Below are positions 33,030 through 44,311 of a stretch of DNA of 64,000 nucleotides, one piece after another. The stretch spans positions 9,982,001-10,046,000 of the forward strand of contig CM114275.1 in NCBI GenBank assembly GCA_050084515.1. The letters run 5' to 3'. The notes below the pieces were generated by a model. That model worked only from the letters and a program-made list of their open reading frames with translations. It ran no database searches and was not told the DNA's origin. The position numbers were made by a program, and so were the translations under genes. The DNA is from Blasia pusilla. Lineage: Eukaryota; Marchantiophyta; Marchantiopsida; Blasiales. The first letter of the stretch is position 1, and each line of letters opens with the position of its first letter.

Positions 33030-33575
33030 TGAATGCCTTAGCGCCGCAATTGCACTATGACAACCTCAATCAAATCAGACGAAGTTCCTGCTGAGTTTGA
33101 AGCTAGCTTCAGTCGGTCTGGATACATTGAGGTATGCGACTATTCGGGGAGGTGGTTATCGACCTACTATCCGAAGGTTTCATCAGGGAGACTATGTCTA
33201 CTTGTAGCAGACGGCATCCACGACGTTGGATGTGATTGTAGGGCGCACCATCTTGAGAGTATGTGAGATTTTGCCATCCGGTGTTATCTTATTGGAGGGA
33301 CGTGAAGGTATGGTTTGGAAGCACCATATGCGTAACTGTGCGCCATGTCACCTTCCTAACATTGACGGTACAGTTGATCTGAGCTTAGCAATAGTTCTTG
33401 TAGGCTTGCGATATATGTTGTGTGGTTCTGCCTGTGGTGCAGCCACTATGCTAGTCGGTGATGGATGTTCGAGAGGGTGGCATATGGCATGTCTGACGCC
33501 ACCTCTCACTAGGTTCCTAAGGGACGATGGATGTGTCCAACATGTACATAGAGTAGGTAATTCTAGATTCTGACT
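33030..33575 (+). pseudogene. Gypsy integrase C-terminus with PHD-type zinc finger
   Basis: After the interruption the frame resumes at YATIRGGGYRPTIRRFHQGD followed by YVYL (33135-33205), the C-terminal integrase module. It continues DVIVGRTILRVCEILPSGVI (33228-33290). Then comes a cysteine-rich module at about 33412-33545: YMLCGSACGAATMLVGDGCS, then RGWHMACLTPPLT, then DDGC. The spacing C..C..(C)..C....H..C...C fits a PHD finger with one ligand mutated to Gly (G-D-G-C for C-D-G-C). A remnant of the same module is present at 44312-44440 in another copy. The reader-like finger would be at the C-terminus of pol. Confidence 0.65.
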
Positions 33576-33732
33576 TATGTCTGTGACAAGGAGGACGAGA
33601 AGGCTAGTAACGATGGGGCCACATGAGCACCCGACCTTTTGGCTCTTAGTGTCCGAGAGATGTATGTAATAGTAGGTAGGGATAGATGGCTATCTGGAGT
33701 TAGAGGGACCTAACCAATAGCTAGGAGGGCGA

Positions 33733-33812
33733 TTGGAGATATTTTGGTACTTCTTGTCTCATTTTTTGAATGCCATAAGTTAGCATGGAATCATGCGTGT
33801 TTGTGTGTCTGT
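33733..33812 (+). mobile_element. Gypsy LTR module A (start of 3' LTR)
   Basis: GATTGGAGATATTTTGGTAC and onward to CATGCGTGTTTGTGTG. It is preceded by a polypurine-like AGGAGGGCGA and breaks off after 80 bp into a palindromic joint (33813-33920) with the inverted module B. Confidence 0.65.
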
Positions 33813-33889
33813 TGTGTGAGAGAGATTGGATCTTATTTTTTCTCATTCTCTCTTTGTAAAAAGCTCATTCTCTCTCATTCTCATTCTCT

Positions 33890-34400
33890 CTTTGTAAAAA
33901 TTAGATCCAATCTCTCTCAACACCATAGCTCTCAAATGTGTGCACTCTCTCTCATGTCAAACCAAACCCACTCTCCTAATGAGAGGCTTGGGTTACACTC
34001 ACAAGGCAAACAAGACTATAACTCCGCCGCCTCATGCTAAGAGGTTCAACAAAGAGAGAATGAGCTCTCAAGCTCTCTCTTTTGGAGGTATACTCCCTCC
34101 CCTCTCCCAAGCTCTCTCCTCGGTAACCTATGCTCGTAGGTCACCTCATTGGCTCTTGACCTACTGTAGCGGGTCAAGGGACACTTCCCAAAGTGGAAAG
34201 TCAACTATGCTCCAAATGGGTACTTACCCAAAATAGTAAGTTTCTCTATATAGCTCCAAATGAGCCGAAACGAAAGGGAAACCTGTTATCTCAGGTTATC
34301 CGTGGCCTTAGCAGGTCATCCTCGACCTCCTTAGGCTAACCTCCAATATCTCTGAGGACGCGCTACTAGATATCGCCGATCTATCCTAAAAGACGTGACA
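33890..34400 (-). mobile_element. Gypsy LTR module B, inverted
   Basis: Reverse complement of 23874-24395, with the same order of landmarks from TGTCACGTCTTTTAGGATAG at 34400 down to GAGAGAGATTGGATCTAATT. With the left copy it forms a long inverted repeat bracketing the 9.5-kb Gypsy interior. Confidence 0.75.
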
Positions 34401-34520
34401 AGTACAACTGCAACCACTATTCTTATAGTCGCCATCTTTGCAAAAGGGTTAAATGTCTCTTCATAATCGATGTCATACCGTTGTGCGTAGCCCTTAGCTA
34501 CCGATCAGACTTTGTATCAA
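34400..34520 (-). pseudogene. Copia RT N-terminal fragment
   Basis: The - strand reads SVAKGYAQRYDIDYEETFNP followed by FAKMATIRIVVAVVL. This is the RT block that in the 59-63 kb element directly precedes the DVKNAFLNGD block. It is cut at the LTR junction. The missing continuation is the + strand fragment at 22366. Confidence 0.75.
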
Positions 34521-35628
34521 GAAGACAAAAGCTTGGGTTTCAAAAGAGGTTAGTGGGGAGAACAACACTTGTCAATCAATTAGAGGCCGAAAAAGACGGG
34601 TGTCACATGAGGGAAGGCAAGGCATAATTATATAGTGTTAGGATTTCACATAAAATTGTCTGCTGTTTTCTTCTAGTTTTTTTAACTATGGTTAGTTCTG
34701 CAAACTATGGTTGGAAGTTTATCATAGTTACAAGTCTCAGTTAGTCTACTAGTTACCTCTTTAACTATTCTTGTGAGTTTTGGTTATGTTTAATTGTGCA
34801 CATGGTGTGTTGGCCTCCCCCTTTGTCTTTGGCTTTGTTGTCTTTATCCTCCCCCCTGTTGCTTTGGCCTATTCTGGTGTCTTTGGCCTGTTTTGCTAAC
34901 CTATTCTGGTGTCTTTGGCTTGCTCTGTTGTCTTTGGCCCTTCCACCTTGCCCTACCATGCAGTGGTCCCTTCTGCTGGTCTCTTCTAGGAAACTATATA
35001 AGTCCCCCTCTCTTCCCTTCTTCTTCGATTCACTTCTACTCCTGCCCTCTAAGGCTGTGGGTTTTGAGATTAGCTCCTACATACTTGAACCTCTGCTAGT
35101 GCCTTGATCAACTAAGAATGAATGCGCATTGGTGTGGAGAATGCTCCAAGAACCAATCTAGCACAAACTCCTGCATCTTGGTTTCAACCACCTCTCTTCA
35201 GGACTTGTGTATTCTAATAAGGTGTTGCATTTCAAGCACCCAGTTCTCAATAGAAGTTGTATACCAGTTGTACATGCAATCCATTTTCAGGTTTACTCTT
35301 TCAGGTTTGTAAGTGATTATCCTCATGTACATGGTTCAGTGGAAGATCCTGTCGGCATCTTCTATCTTTCTATTCAGATAGGAAGTAGAATTCTGATTTC
35401 AACATACAGATGTTTCAGAATTGAATGAAGTAATTATGATTTTGGAGTAACCCAAGCCCGGGAGAGATATTTTCTATTAAAAAAACCAAAAAAGTTAAGA
35501 ATTCGCGCATGAAAATAGTTGAAGCTATCTGAACTTCCATTTACAAAGGCGTCGTCTCCGTTTCAAAACCGAGATCTGTAGCCAGTTTCGACGAGGCGAG
35601 ACACCACCTTCGTCACTCCTTCCCCACT
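34521..35628 (+). promoter_or_regulatory. Upstream region of the UNC93-like gene
   Basis: About 1.1 kb without coding domains. A TATATAAG box is at 34995-35002 in front of a pyrimidine-rich tract. Before it, 34810-34945 is an imperfect repeat of TTCTGGTGTCTTTGGCCTG-like units. A start TGTTAGGATTTC at 34636 could be the beginning of an old LTR, in which case the TATA box would belong to it. The promoter assignment is tentative. The likely 5' UTR is at 35500-35628. Confidence 0.35.
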
Positions 35629-38600
35629 ATGGCTACGGAGCGAAGTAGGTCGGGAAGCTCCGACGCCAGGTTTGTCTGCTCGCTGCAATCAGATTATGAC
35701 AATGCTGATGAAGCTGAAGCTTCAGCACTTCCACGGCCGATTGAATACCAAACAACCTGGGCGCAGCGGGATACTGCTCCTCTCGTGGCGCTGTCAGAGT
35801 CTACGGTTAGCAATGGGAGTCCTTATTCAAGGGATTTGCACATACTGAGCCTAAGCTTCCTCTTAGTTTTCCTCGCCTACGGCGCGATGCAAAATTTGGA
35901 GAGTAGCCTGCACATTGTAAGCTCTAATACTGTGACGTATGCATTTTAATGCGCATTTTTTTGTCATTCATATGGGTTTAAAGGGGGCCTTCGGAATTGT
36001 TTGCCGCATCTGCACTCTCGCTGTAAGTGTACGAAATTCTCTAATGTTCAATCTTGAATTTCAAATTTCATTCTTGTATCTGTATTTTGGATCCTCTACA
36101 GAGTAATTTTCAGCTAAAACCGCAGTCCATAACACTTTCTTTAATACTTACTCGCACGAGACAACCGTGCAGAAAATGCAGAAGCAATAGTTTGATTGAT
36201 GTGTGAGGGTGCTTCCTACGTACAAGTTTATAAATTCACGATTGAACTACTCCAATTCATTAACAGCCATGATGCGGACAGTCTCTTAAAGAATGTCTGG
36301 CAAAGGAGTGGTATATCTGGAAGAAATAATTTCAGCCCTTCCAAGTAGAAGAATATTACCAAGATTTAGTTCGACGTGCTTTTTTGGTTTTCACACACAA
36401 GCTGTACAACCGGGATTGACCTTTTGTAAGGGCGGATTCAGGAAGAGTGTTATGACAGATCCTGGACGGTTATTTCGTTAACCTTCTAAATAATTTGGCT
36501 TCTGAATTGTATATATCTCACAAGCTCTAACCTTCTTCATTTCGTGTACATGGGATCGACAATAGAAGCCCTTTTGACAGTGATATGGTGTTTGCAGGAT
36601 CAGGGCCTAGGATCAACTTCCTTAGGAATTTTGTATTTCGCATTAACCGTGTCATCGGTCGTCGCACCAATCGTTGTTATGTGGCTAGGCTCCAAGAAGG
36701 CACTCTTGTTGGGTCTGTCAGGCTACTGGACTTTTATCGCTGCCAATTTTTTTCCTTCCTGGTGAGTCAGATACTGAGCACCCCATTACTTGTGTTAAGT
36801 TACAGTACGTGAAGAACATTTTGGCAAAACCTCCATGTCTGGTCGTACTCCAAGCAAAGAGCCGAAAAATTCTACATGCAGCCACAACCATATATGATGT
36901 AATAGCGGAATAAATCTAGATTTGAGAGCCATTGTAACTAGCCAAACAAAAATCTTCCCTGCAAATGACCAAAGGGTCACATGGCTGTATGTATTGGTTC
37001 TATCGGTCATTAGTTTTGTGATTTTTCCCCGATAGTCAAAAGAGTTAAGTGAGTTATTACTCTGGCAGTATTGCTGCGGTGAGTTACTCTGACATTGATC
37101 TCACAATCTCATCCTCGAGTGGTTCAGCTCTGTAAGTGATCGCAGAGCAACAAGTGTGAATTGTGGAAGTTGTAATGTAGTTTAGTAGTCGGGATTAATG
37201 ACAATTCTAGTTGGTTGGGTTGAATTGATGGGGTCATTGTTGAAAATTCAGTGACTGAGTAGCAATGTGCTTTTGTACTTATTTGCAGGTACACAATGAT
37301 TCCAGCCTCCATCTTCCTTGGTTTCACTGCTTCTGTTCTGTGGGTTGCAGAGGTGATTAAGAAATATCCCGTGGTTTTGCAACTGCATCCAAGAGTGTGA
37401 CCCATGTTGCTATGAGTCGCCACTCTGAAACTGGGACGGATGTGACCTTTTGCAGGGCACGTACTTGACTTTTATTGCCAAGAGTCATGCAGCAGCATGC
37501 GATATCTCTGAAGCGAGTGCACTTGGGAGTTTCAATGGAGAGTTCTGGGGTGTTTTCTCAGGAAATCAGGTTGGTCTATGTCTACTCTTCTTTAAGATCC
37601 TACAATTATTCGATTCAATTACAGAGTGTTTCTTGTATGTTCACACTTCTTCCAAATGGATGTAGGTGAATGCAATCATATCTTTGACCCATTTGTATGA
37701 TTAGTGTGTTGTCACCGATTTTGAATACTGTAGTCTAGACCGTCTAGAGATATTAGACCTGGGCAAAGTAAGTCTAATGACTGTCACTAACTATCTGAAG
37801 TCAAAATCTTTCTGTACAGTGAAAAATTCTATACCCACCAAATAGCGTAGTTCTATGCTCTGTTTCAGTTTGCAGAAGGCCTTTTAGTCATGGCTTTTCA
37901 CTTGCAGATCTAAGAAGTGAGCGTTTACTCATAATTTCTCCAGGTTATTGGAAATCTTCTGAGTCTTGCTCTACTACAGTTTGGAAAGGTGAGTACGACT
38001 TCAAATTTCTTTCCAACCCAGGAGTCTATGTATGGTTATTGATCAATAGCAGGTCCTTATACTGTAAACTCAGAACATGTTTTCAAAAAGAAGGATTCTT
38101 TTTGGAGTAGTTGGCTTCTTGTATTTACTGGAGTGAAAGATGCTTCTTTGATTTGTGTCCTTACGGTACTTTGGGCAGGGCAGTTTGGACTAAGAATTTC
38201 TGCGGGTTACAAAAGTCATATGTTCCTCCGGTATACAGAGTGTCCCAAAATCTAATTGTCACAATGGAGAATGGGATGCTTGCACTCCAGTTATGGAAAC
38301 TTCTTTGTTGTTAAACCCTTCCTACTTGGAAGATTGAGGTGTATCTTTATTTATAGCAACCGACCTGGTGTAGTCTTAGTTCAAATTTGGATCAACGTCC
38401 ATCTTTCCATACAGTTATAGTGTTCAATATAGTGTAAGTGGTTTAGTTTAGGTGTCAAAGTGTGAGACTTTCAATGCTCATGGAATACTGGTTTTGCTGA
38501 TGTTGCCATGTAAAGCCTCGCTATTTTTTCTCTCAGAATTCCAGAGCTGTTAGAGACCTACTCATTAAGTAGTACCTGTTGTAGCTTCGCAACCATCAAA

Positions 38601-40774
38601 CGTCGCCTGGATGGTGCTAGAGACTGGGATCGGTGCAGAGGGAGGAAGAATTGACGTATCTATGCGGGGGAAATTCCAGAGCTATTCAAGAGAAGTTTCA
38701 GTGAGGCAATGTTTTTAGAGGTCCAATATTCTCCAGCTATTGCATTGCAATAAATTGTTGCGAAGTGAGTGAGGTTATCTATAGATGTTCTATTGATACA
38801 CTTTGGGATGTTATAGTGTATGTGTCATGACCATACAACAAATGACAAGCCTCAAAGGGTGAATTATAATCGATTTTCTTTGTGTCTGATTGAATTCAGA
38901 AACCAGTACGTCCTGATGAATCTTCTTCAGGAGTTTTGGAGCTATTGATTATTTTTCTTGGGAGTATGACAATCGGAACAATACTTGCCTGCTTTCTTAG
39001 ACCGCACACAGATGAAGTCAGTGGAATGCCTTCCATAGATAATGACTCGGTTACCAGTCGAGGATATTTGAAAGCTTCATTTGCGCTTGTTTCTGAGGAA
39101 AAGATGCTGCTACTTATCTGTCTCTTAGTCTACACTGGGATTCAACAGGCTTTCATATGGTGTGTACATTATGGGCTTCCCTTTTTATTAACTCCATATC
39201 TTCCCCACACTCTTGATTGACTGATGTGATTCTTGTGAGTGATCATATCTTTTGGCTGCTGTCAGGGACATGCAAACCACTGATTGAGGATGATTAAATG
39301 TCTTGCATACTTCTGTAGTGACCTTGTTCATAACCTTGAGTGCACTTAATGTTTTTTAGTTGGGTTTCTCATTGATAACTTTCCCAAACTTACTTCCCAT
39401 CATGGCAGATATGGAATACTTTTTCAGTGATTGTTTTAGAGGAAATGAATCACCATTTAGGTTAGTAACTTTGGTGTTGGCTTTCCTACCTAGAAGAGAT
39501 CGACTGTACCATGGGTTGAGGACGTTTGGGTCTGCTTGTCATGACCTTAAATTACTTGCCTGCTGACAGGGGTGATTTTCCCAAAGACATCATCACTCCA
39601 ACTCTGGGATTATCTTGGGTTGGTGGAGTAATGGCTGCATTTGGTGCATCTGACACCATTGTGAGTATCCCTTCAAGTGATTCGTGTTTCAGTGCAGGAC
39701 TATGTACTAATATAAATGGAGAACTCAGATGAGGCAGAAACCAAGCATTTCTTACCACCTCATGCGTGATGTAGCATGATGAGGACCTTAAAGTCCAATG
39801 GATAACGGTTTCCTTCTCCTAGGTTCTTGCAGCAGGAAAAGAATGTGGGTATGGATCAAATAACTGCCTCTGGGTAAATAGATTGGTTGTTGATGAGTTG
39901 ACAGTTACTGACAGTCAATGTTCATCTCTTGAATTTTTTTTTGTTTCAGGGATCTTTTATTGCAGGAAAATATTCATCTGGACTCTTCTCCATTACCACT
40001 ATAATATGTGGAGGAGCATGCTGCCAGATTGTAGTGATAGTGTGGCTGTATTTCAAAATAATGTAAGTGACACCTGTGCCTGGCGGGATTGGGGTTTTTC
40101 AGACTGTAATGTAATGCACTTTCCGAGTGTTCATTTGTCTGTTGCTTGTCTCCATGGAGGTTGAGATTAATTCTATTCCATTCTACTCTCGTCCTAGTGC
40201 CGTTTATGATGTTTTTTAGACACTAAACCACTTACATGTACTTCCTCTTAGAGAACTTGAGATGTACAGTGCCTGACAGCTTGAATTTTGTTTGAAAATT
40301 ACTGCAGATATGGTGAGAAGACTATAGATTATACAAGTGTTTTTGGAGCAGCTGTTATGTGGGGCCTAGGCGATTCAGCATTTGTGACACAGATCAGTGC
40401 CCTGCTGGGAATATTTTATCCTCGTGATACTGTGAGTTTCAAGCCGACATCTATTTAAAACTATTTTTCCCAAAGTTTCTTATTCCTCATCTTAGATTTT
40501 TCATTTTCAATCATAGTGTTCCAAATCGCAGGTGAGTGCAGGAACAAGTTCTCCTTGGACACATCTAATATTGTGCTAATTTCAGGAAGCGGCGTTTGCT
40601 CAGTGGAAGATCTGGCAAAGTGCTGCAACGTCAGCAGCTTTCTTTGCAGGTCCATACACAAATATGAGAACAAAGTTGTCATTACTCTTTTTCTCTCTTT
40701 TAATCTCCGTGCAATTATTTTTAGTGGTTATAATGCGGTCAGTAAGAGGAAGACGATATTGTATGACGGAATGA
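35629..40774 (+). CDS. UNC93-like membrane protein
   Basis: Ten exons join in frame: 35629-35916, 36598-36761, 37289-37352, 37456-37569, 37944-37988, 38900-39159, 39570-39660, 39950-40062, 40308-40431 and 40586-40774 (TGA). All have GT/AG borders, giving 483 residues. The protein is a 10-12 segment transporter-like protein of the UNC93 family within the major facilitator superfamily. Typical blocks are RDLHILSLSFLLVFLAYGAM (residues about 68-88), GILYFALTVSSVV, GYWTFIAANF, GTYLTFIAKSHA, GSFNGEFWGVF, YTGIQQAFIW, GGVMAAFGASDT, WGLGDSAFVTQISALLG and FAQWKIWQSAA. Plant members are little characterised, and animal UNC93 proteins regulate channels or receptor trafficking. A soluble N-terminus of about 65 residues precedes the first membrane segment. 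There are no stops or frameshifts, so the gene looks functional. The start is the first ATG in the open first exon. Confidence 0.93.
38558..38597 (-). repeat. LINE 3'-region fragment inside an UNC93-like intron
   Basis: CTCATTAAGTAGTACCTGTT and the next 20 bases are the reverse complement of the 'GCAAGACTTCGACAGGCACT...TTAATGAG' segment in the LINE copies at 1260 and 12235. The fragment sits in the intron between exons 5 and 6, away from splice sites. Confidence 0.5.
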
Positions 40775-42080
40775 AAGATTCCTCTCAAAACCAACAAGTG
40801 GAGTGGCTACATTTTTGGATTCTATGAAATGGATCAACCACCCTTTGAACAGCCCAAATGGTTGGAAAGTCACTGATCGTGATGTGAGTGCAAATATGAT
40901 CAAGCCTTCATCCTAAGAAAACAAGGAATATTTGGTGAAGGAGAAGAAAATGAATGGACTGAAATGTAATGAAATTAATATGGTGTGCAAGGGATATGCA
41001 GAGAATTTTTTCTGTGTATAGTAAACGGGTGTCTGAATCTCTCTTGAAAAAGCACAACTGTGATGCTGGAAAATGTAGAAATTCAGAACTGAATTGAACA
41101 ACAAAATAGTGATTGATCGAAAAGAAAACAGTACAGGTCCCTTAATACATACCTGTGAAGGATCCGAGGATCCAATCAGACACATCCAATAGATGTGCCA
41201 CTGGCGAAGGTCACTTCAGTGTATCTTCGCAGAACTGAATCGACAAACAGGGAACTCCTCTGTTTGTCGGTTCAGTTCTGCAAAGATACCCTGAAGGGGT
41301 ACAAAGTAGATCTAACGATCAACTTTAAGCCACCTAACCAACATCGAATTCTGTTCATAGATGTCCTCTTAATCTGTGTGAACTTGTTTTAGACCAATGA
41401 GTTGTCTTAATTGTAAGTTGTATTCCAACAGAAAAAAGTACTATGTAGACTTTCCTAAAGTAGTAGAATCTAGTGTGTCTGGTATGAGTTATTGCTGTTG
41501 TCTTTGCAAGTGCTTTGCGTGTTAGATGTGATAACTTCTTAAGATCATATGAAGTCAGTTGAGGAACAATGGCTAGTAATGTGAGTGAAGCAGAAATAGT
41601 AGCTAAAAGAGTGGCGTGGTACATGGTATGAAATTTATGTGTCAACATATTATATAATAAATCCAAAATGAAAACAAGGAATCATGCATGGCAATATCTG
41701 CAACACTCTTGTTGCTGGTTATTATCTAATGAAAGCAAAGAGAATTTACAACCTAATGAACCGCTTTCTTCAAATTTAACTCGATCTGGCCGAATGATCG
41801 CACTCTTGACTGCATCTCAAGTGTATGTTGTGGTGGATCATCATTTTCATTTGAATCCTCTGATCCAGAATTTCAACACCAGATGGGCAATCAGGCCCTA
41901 ACTCATGTTCCACAATAATGGAGAAACAAATGATTGGGATGTTTGAAATGTCTAGTCCATACTTGTGAAGTTAATGACAGTAACATACAATACGATACAA
42001 TGATTAAGAGCATTTTTTTTGCTTACAATGGAACCCTCCAAGCGTCCTTGGCCAATGCAATACAATGACTAACGACATGT
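40775..42080. other. 3' flank of the UNC93-like gene
   Basis: No ORF with a domain. It includes the hairpin at 41214-41296. The 3' UTR presumably starts here. No unambiguous AATAAA stands close to the stop codon; one lies at about 41657. Confidence 0.35.
41214..41296. repeat. Long hairpin, 37-bp arms
   Basis: Arms 41214-41250 and 41260-41296 pair at 34 of 37 positions around a 9-base loop (GGAACTCCT). In RNA one of the three differences would be a G-U pair on this strand. Arm core: GCAGAACTGAATCGACAAAC. It stands alone, with no element around it that I recognise. Confidence 0.85.
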
Positions 42081-42082
42081 GA

Positions 42083-42530
42083 GTGGACCTTCTGCATCTG
42101 TTGGGCCTTAAACTAGCCAATTTCTGACATCCGATAGTCTATCATGCATTCCCACTCCAACACCTTTGCTTCATTGTGGCATTGGGCATCTCCATGGCCC
42201 CCTTGTTTGATCCAATAGACCTTCAAAGTCACTCTCTCAATTTTGTGGAGTTGAGAAAATTTTCTTCTTAAGTACTCAGGGTCCAATGATGGTGCCCCCA
42301 CATATGATTGGTCATATTGGCAAGGTCTTCCCTACTTATCTCAATGATTGACAAGTCAAGATAATGCATGCCTTGCACTTTCAGATCACTAAGCCAAGGC
42401 TTGTATCCATGTACCTTCGTTTTTGGATACCAATTGAGCATCAAATCCCATCGGGGTTTTAGATTCACATCCTAGCGTTGCTTTACTTCATTTACCCATG
42501 AATCATGTTTGGATCTGCTAGCCCTTTCTC
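42083..42530 (-). pseudogene. Unidentified degraded coding sequence
   Basis: Two overlapping - strand frames carry composition and phrases that look protein-like: LKPRWDLMLNWYPKTKVHGY then KPWLSDLKVQGMHYLDLSII, then, shifted, LRRKFSQLHKIERVTLKVYW and EAKVLEWECMIDY. I do not recognise the family. A decayed transposon ORF is the simplest explanation. Confidence 0.25.
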
Positions 42531-43399
42531 CCCCACGTCACATTCAAAGAAACTCCTTCAAGTGCTCCTAATTAAGTACTCAACAATGACTACTCTCAAT
42601 TATCATGGTAGTAAACTTCTGATGCTAAAACCAAATCTTATGCTATAATCTTTCTCAAAAGAATTATGGAATTCTAATAAATCCAGCTCCATCGATAAGG
42701 TTTTGGAGTTCGTTCATACAACTATGGTGTATCTAATGCTCCTCCCTATGTTGAAACATTTAAAACATACATTGGTTATGAATGTAAAAAAAAGGCAACT
42801 TGAAAGGGAAAAAAATTTGTAGACCTATCTACCTTCATAATTAATAATACTCACTATGATATAATAAAATAGGAATCATATACTTACAATTAGAACCCAT
42901 GGCTGTTGTGAAGCAATACCACTCCTTGCCTATTGTGGTTGTTGTGCCAATGGATATGGCCACAAACTATAAGGTTGTGATGGAGGTGCATGCATATGGG
43001 TAAACCATCCTTCTAGGGTAGGGTTTCATTGCATCCCGCTTGGACCCCGTCCCACCGCAAGATATGATGGAGGAGACGCACTCCCTCTTCCTATATAACC
43101 ATCTTTTGTACCAAGAGGTGAGATGCTCCAACCTTTAGCTACATACACAAAGGTCTCTCTATCTTCATAACCAAATCCATGTGCTTCCTTTCCATTGTCC
43201 CATTTAATTAGGTAGAATAAGTTTCAGAACATGTGCATGAAATAATATAAAATTTGAATACTATCTATTTACCTACCATAAAGCCATCACATGATAATAA
43301 TATAAATTATCGACTAAGATATTTAGTGAATAAATACTTTAACAATGCAGGTTTATCCGTGAAAGGACTATTAGGAGGATCTTCATCCTCTTGAAGCTC
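42531..43399. other. No recognisable feature
   Basis: AT-rich anonymous sequence. No ORF of note, no repeat border seen. Confidence 0.4.
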
Positions 43400-43930
43400 A
43401 ACTTCAAGGCATGGTTGCACGGAAATTGACATATCCAGACATGTCCACGGACATGCCCAAGGGGACTCATGCGCAGGTTTTTTTGGTACCCCAATGGCCC
43501 GCGTGGGCTCAGGATGCAGGAAGGTGTGCGGGCTCAAATTGCGGGAGGCGGACAAAAATTGGCTTGCGCATAGCCTGCACCGGCCAGCTCTAACCTCACA
43601 ATGGTCTGCATAGGGTCCCCAACTAGGCCCGTAGCAGACTTTAGCGTGTGTAGGGCTCGCAGCCAGGCCCGCATAGGGCCCACAACCAAGCTTGCTCCAA
43701 GCCCTGCCCGCAATGTAGACGCGGACTTGGCCAAACCACACCTAGTCTCATAATCTATTGCCCGTTTTTGTAGCCCACACTCCCACCCTAAGCCCGCATT
43801 GGCCTGCAAAGGGCCCTACGCGGGCCAAAGCTTGACTTGCGGCCCTGGATGAGGGCCCTACACTGGCTTTCTCGCAAGATTACCGTGGGCCAATGAAGGA
43901 TTAGGCCGGGCCGATGCGGGCTACAAAACG
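43400..43930. repeat. GC-rich block with repeated GGCCCGC/GCGGGC words
   Basis: Words such as GGCCCGCG, AGGCCCGCATAGGGCCC, TGCGGGC and GGGCCAATG recur on both strands in about 500 bp, in sharp contrast to the AT-rich flanks. The open frames here are a by-product of composition. Confidence 0.5.
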
Positions 43931-44311
43931 GGAAACGAATTCTTAGACGAGGTAAGCGCTAATCGACTGAGCCCGTATGGTTGCAAAAAAATGGACAAGT
44001 TCGTCCGTAGGACGGACATGGACGGAAAAGTTTGGATATGGATTGCAAAAGGTAGGGCCCATAATTTATAGTTCATGGTGGAAGACAAGGCAGGCCAGGG
44101 TAGGGAGGCCCATAAGGGTGGAGGGAGTGGAGTTAGGAGGAGGAAGAAACGAGGAAGTATGGATAACAAAGGCAAGTGAGGGAGATGGGTCCCACACGGA
44201 CAAGTCCTTCTATGGGCCGGAGGTAAGTTGGCTTGGTTACCAAAAAAACCCATGCAAAGGACCCAAGGGGCAGGTTCGGCTCATGGACGGACAAGTTTGC
44301 TTCCATGGAAC

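Noticed and set aside
32661-33030. A captured host exon interrupting the Gypsy integrase
   Set aside because: The 350-bp foreign stretch has no protein motif, splice border or target duplication that I can see. It is more simply a deletion/insertion scar.
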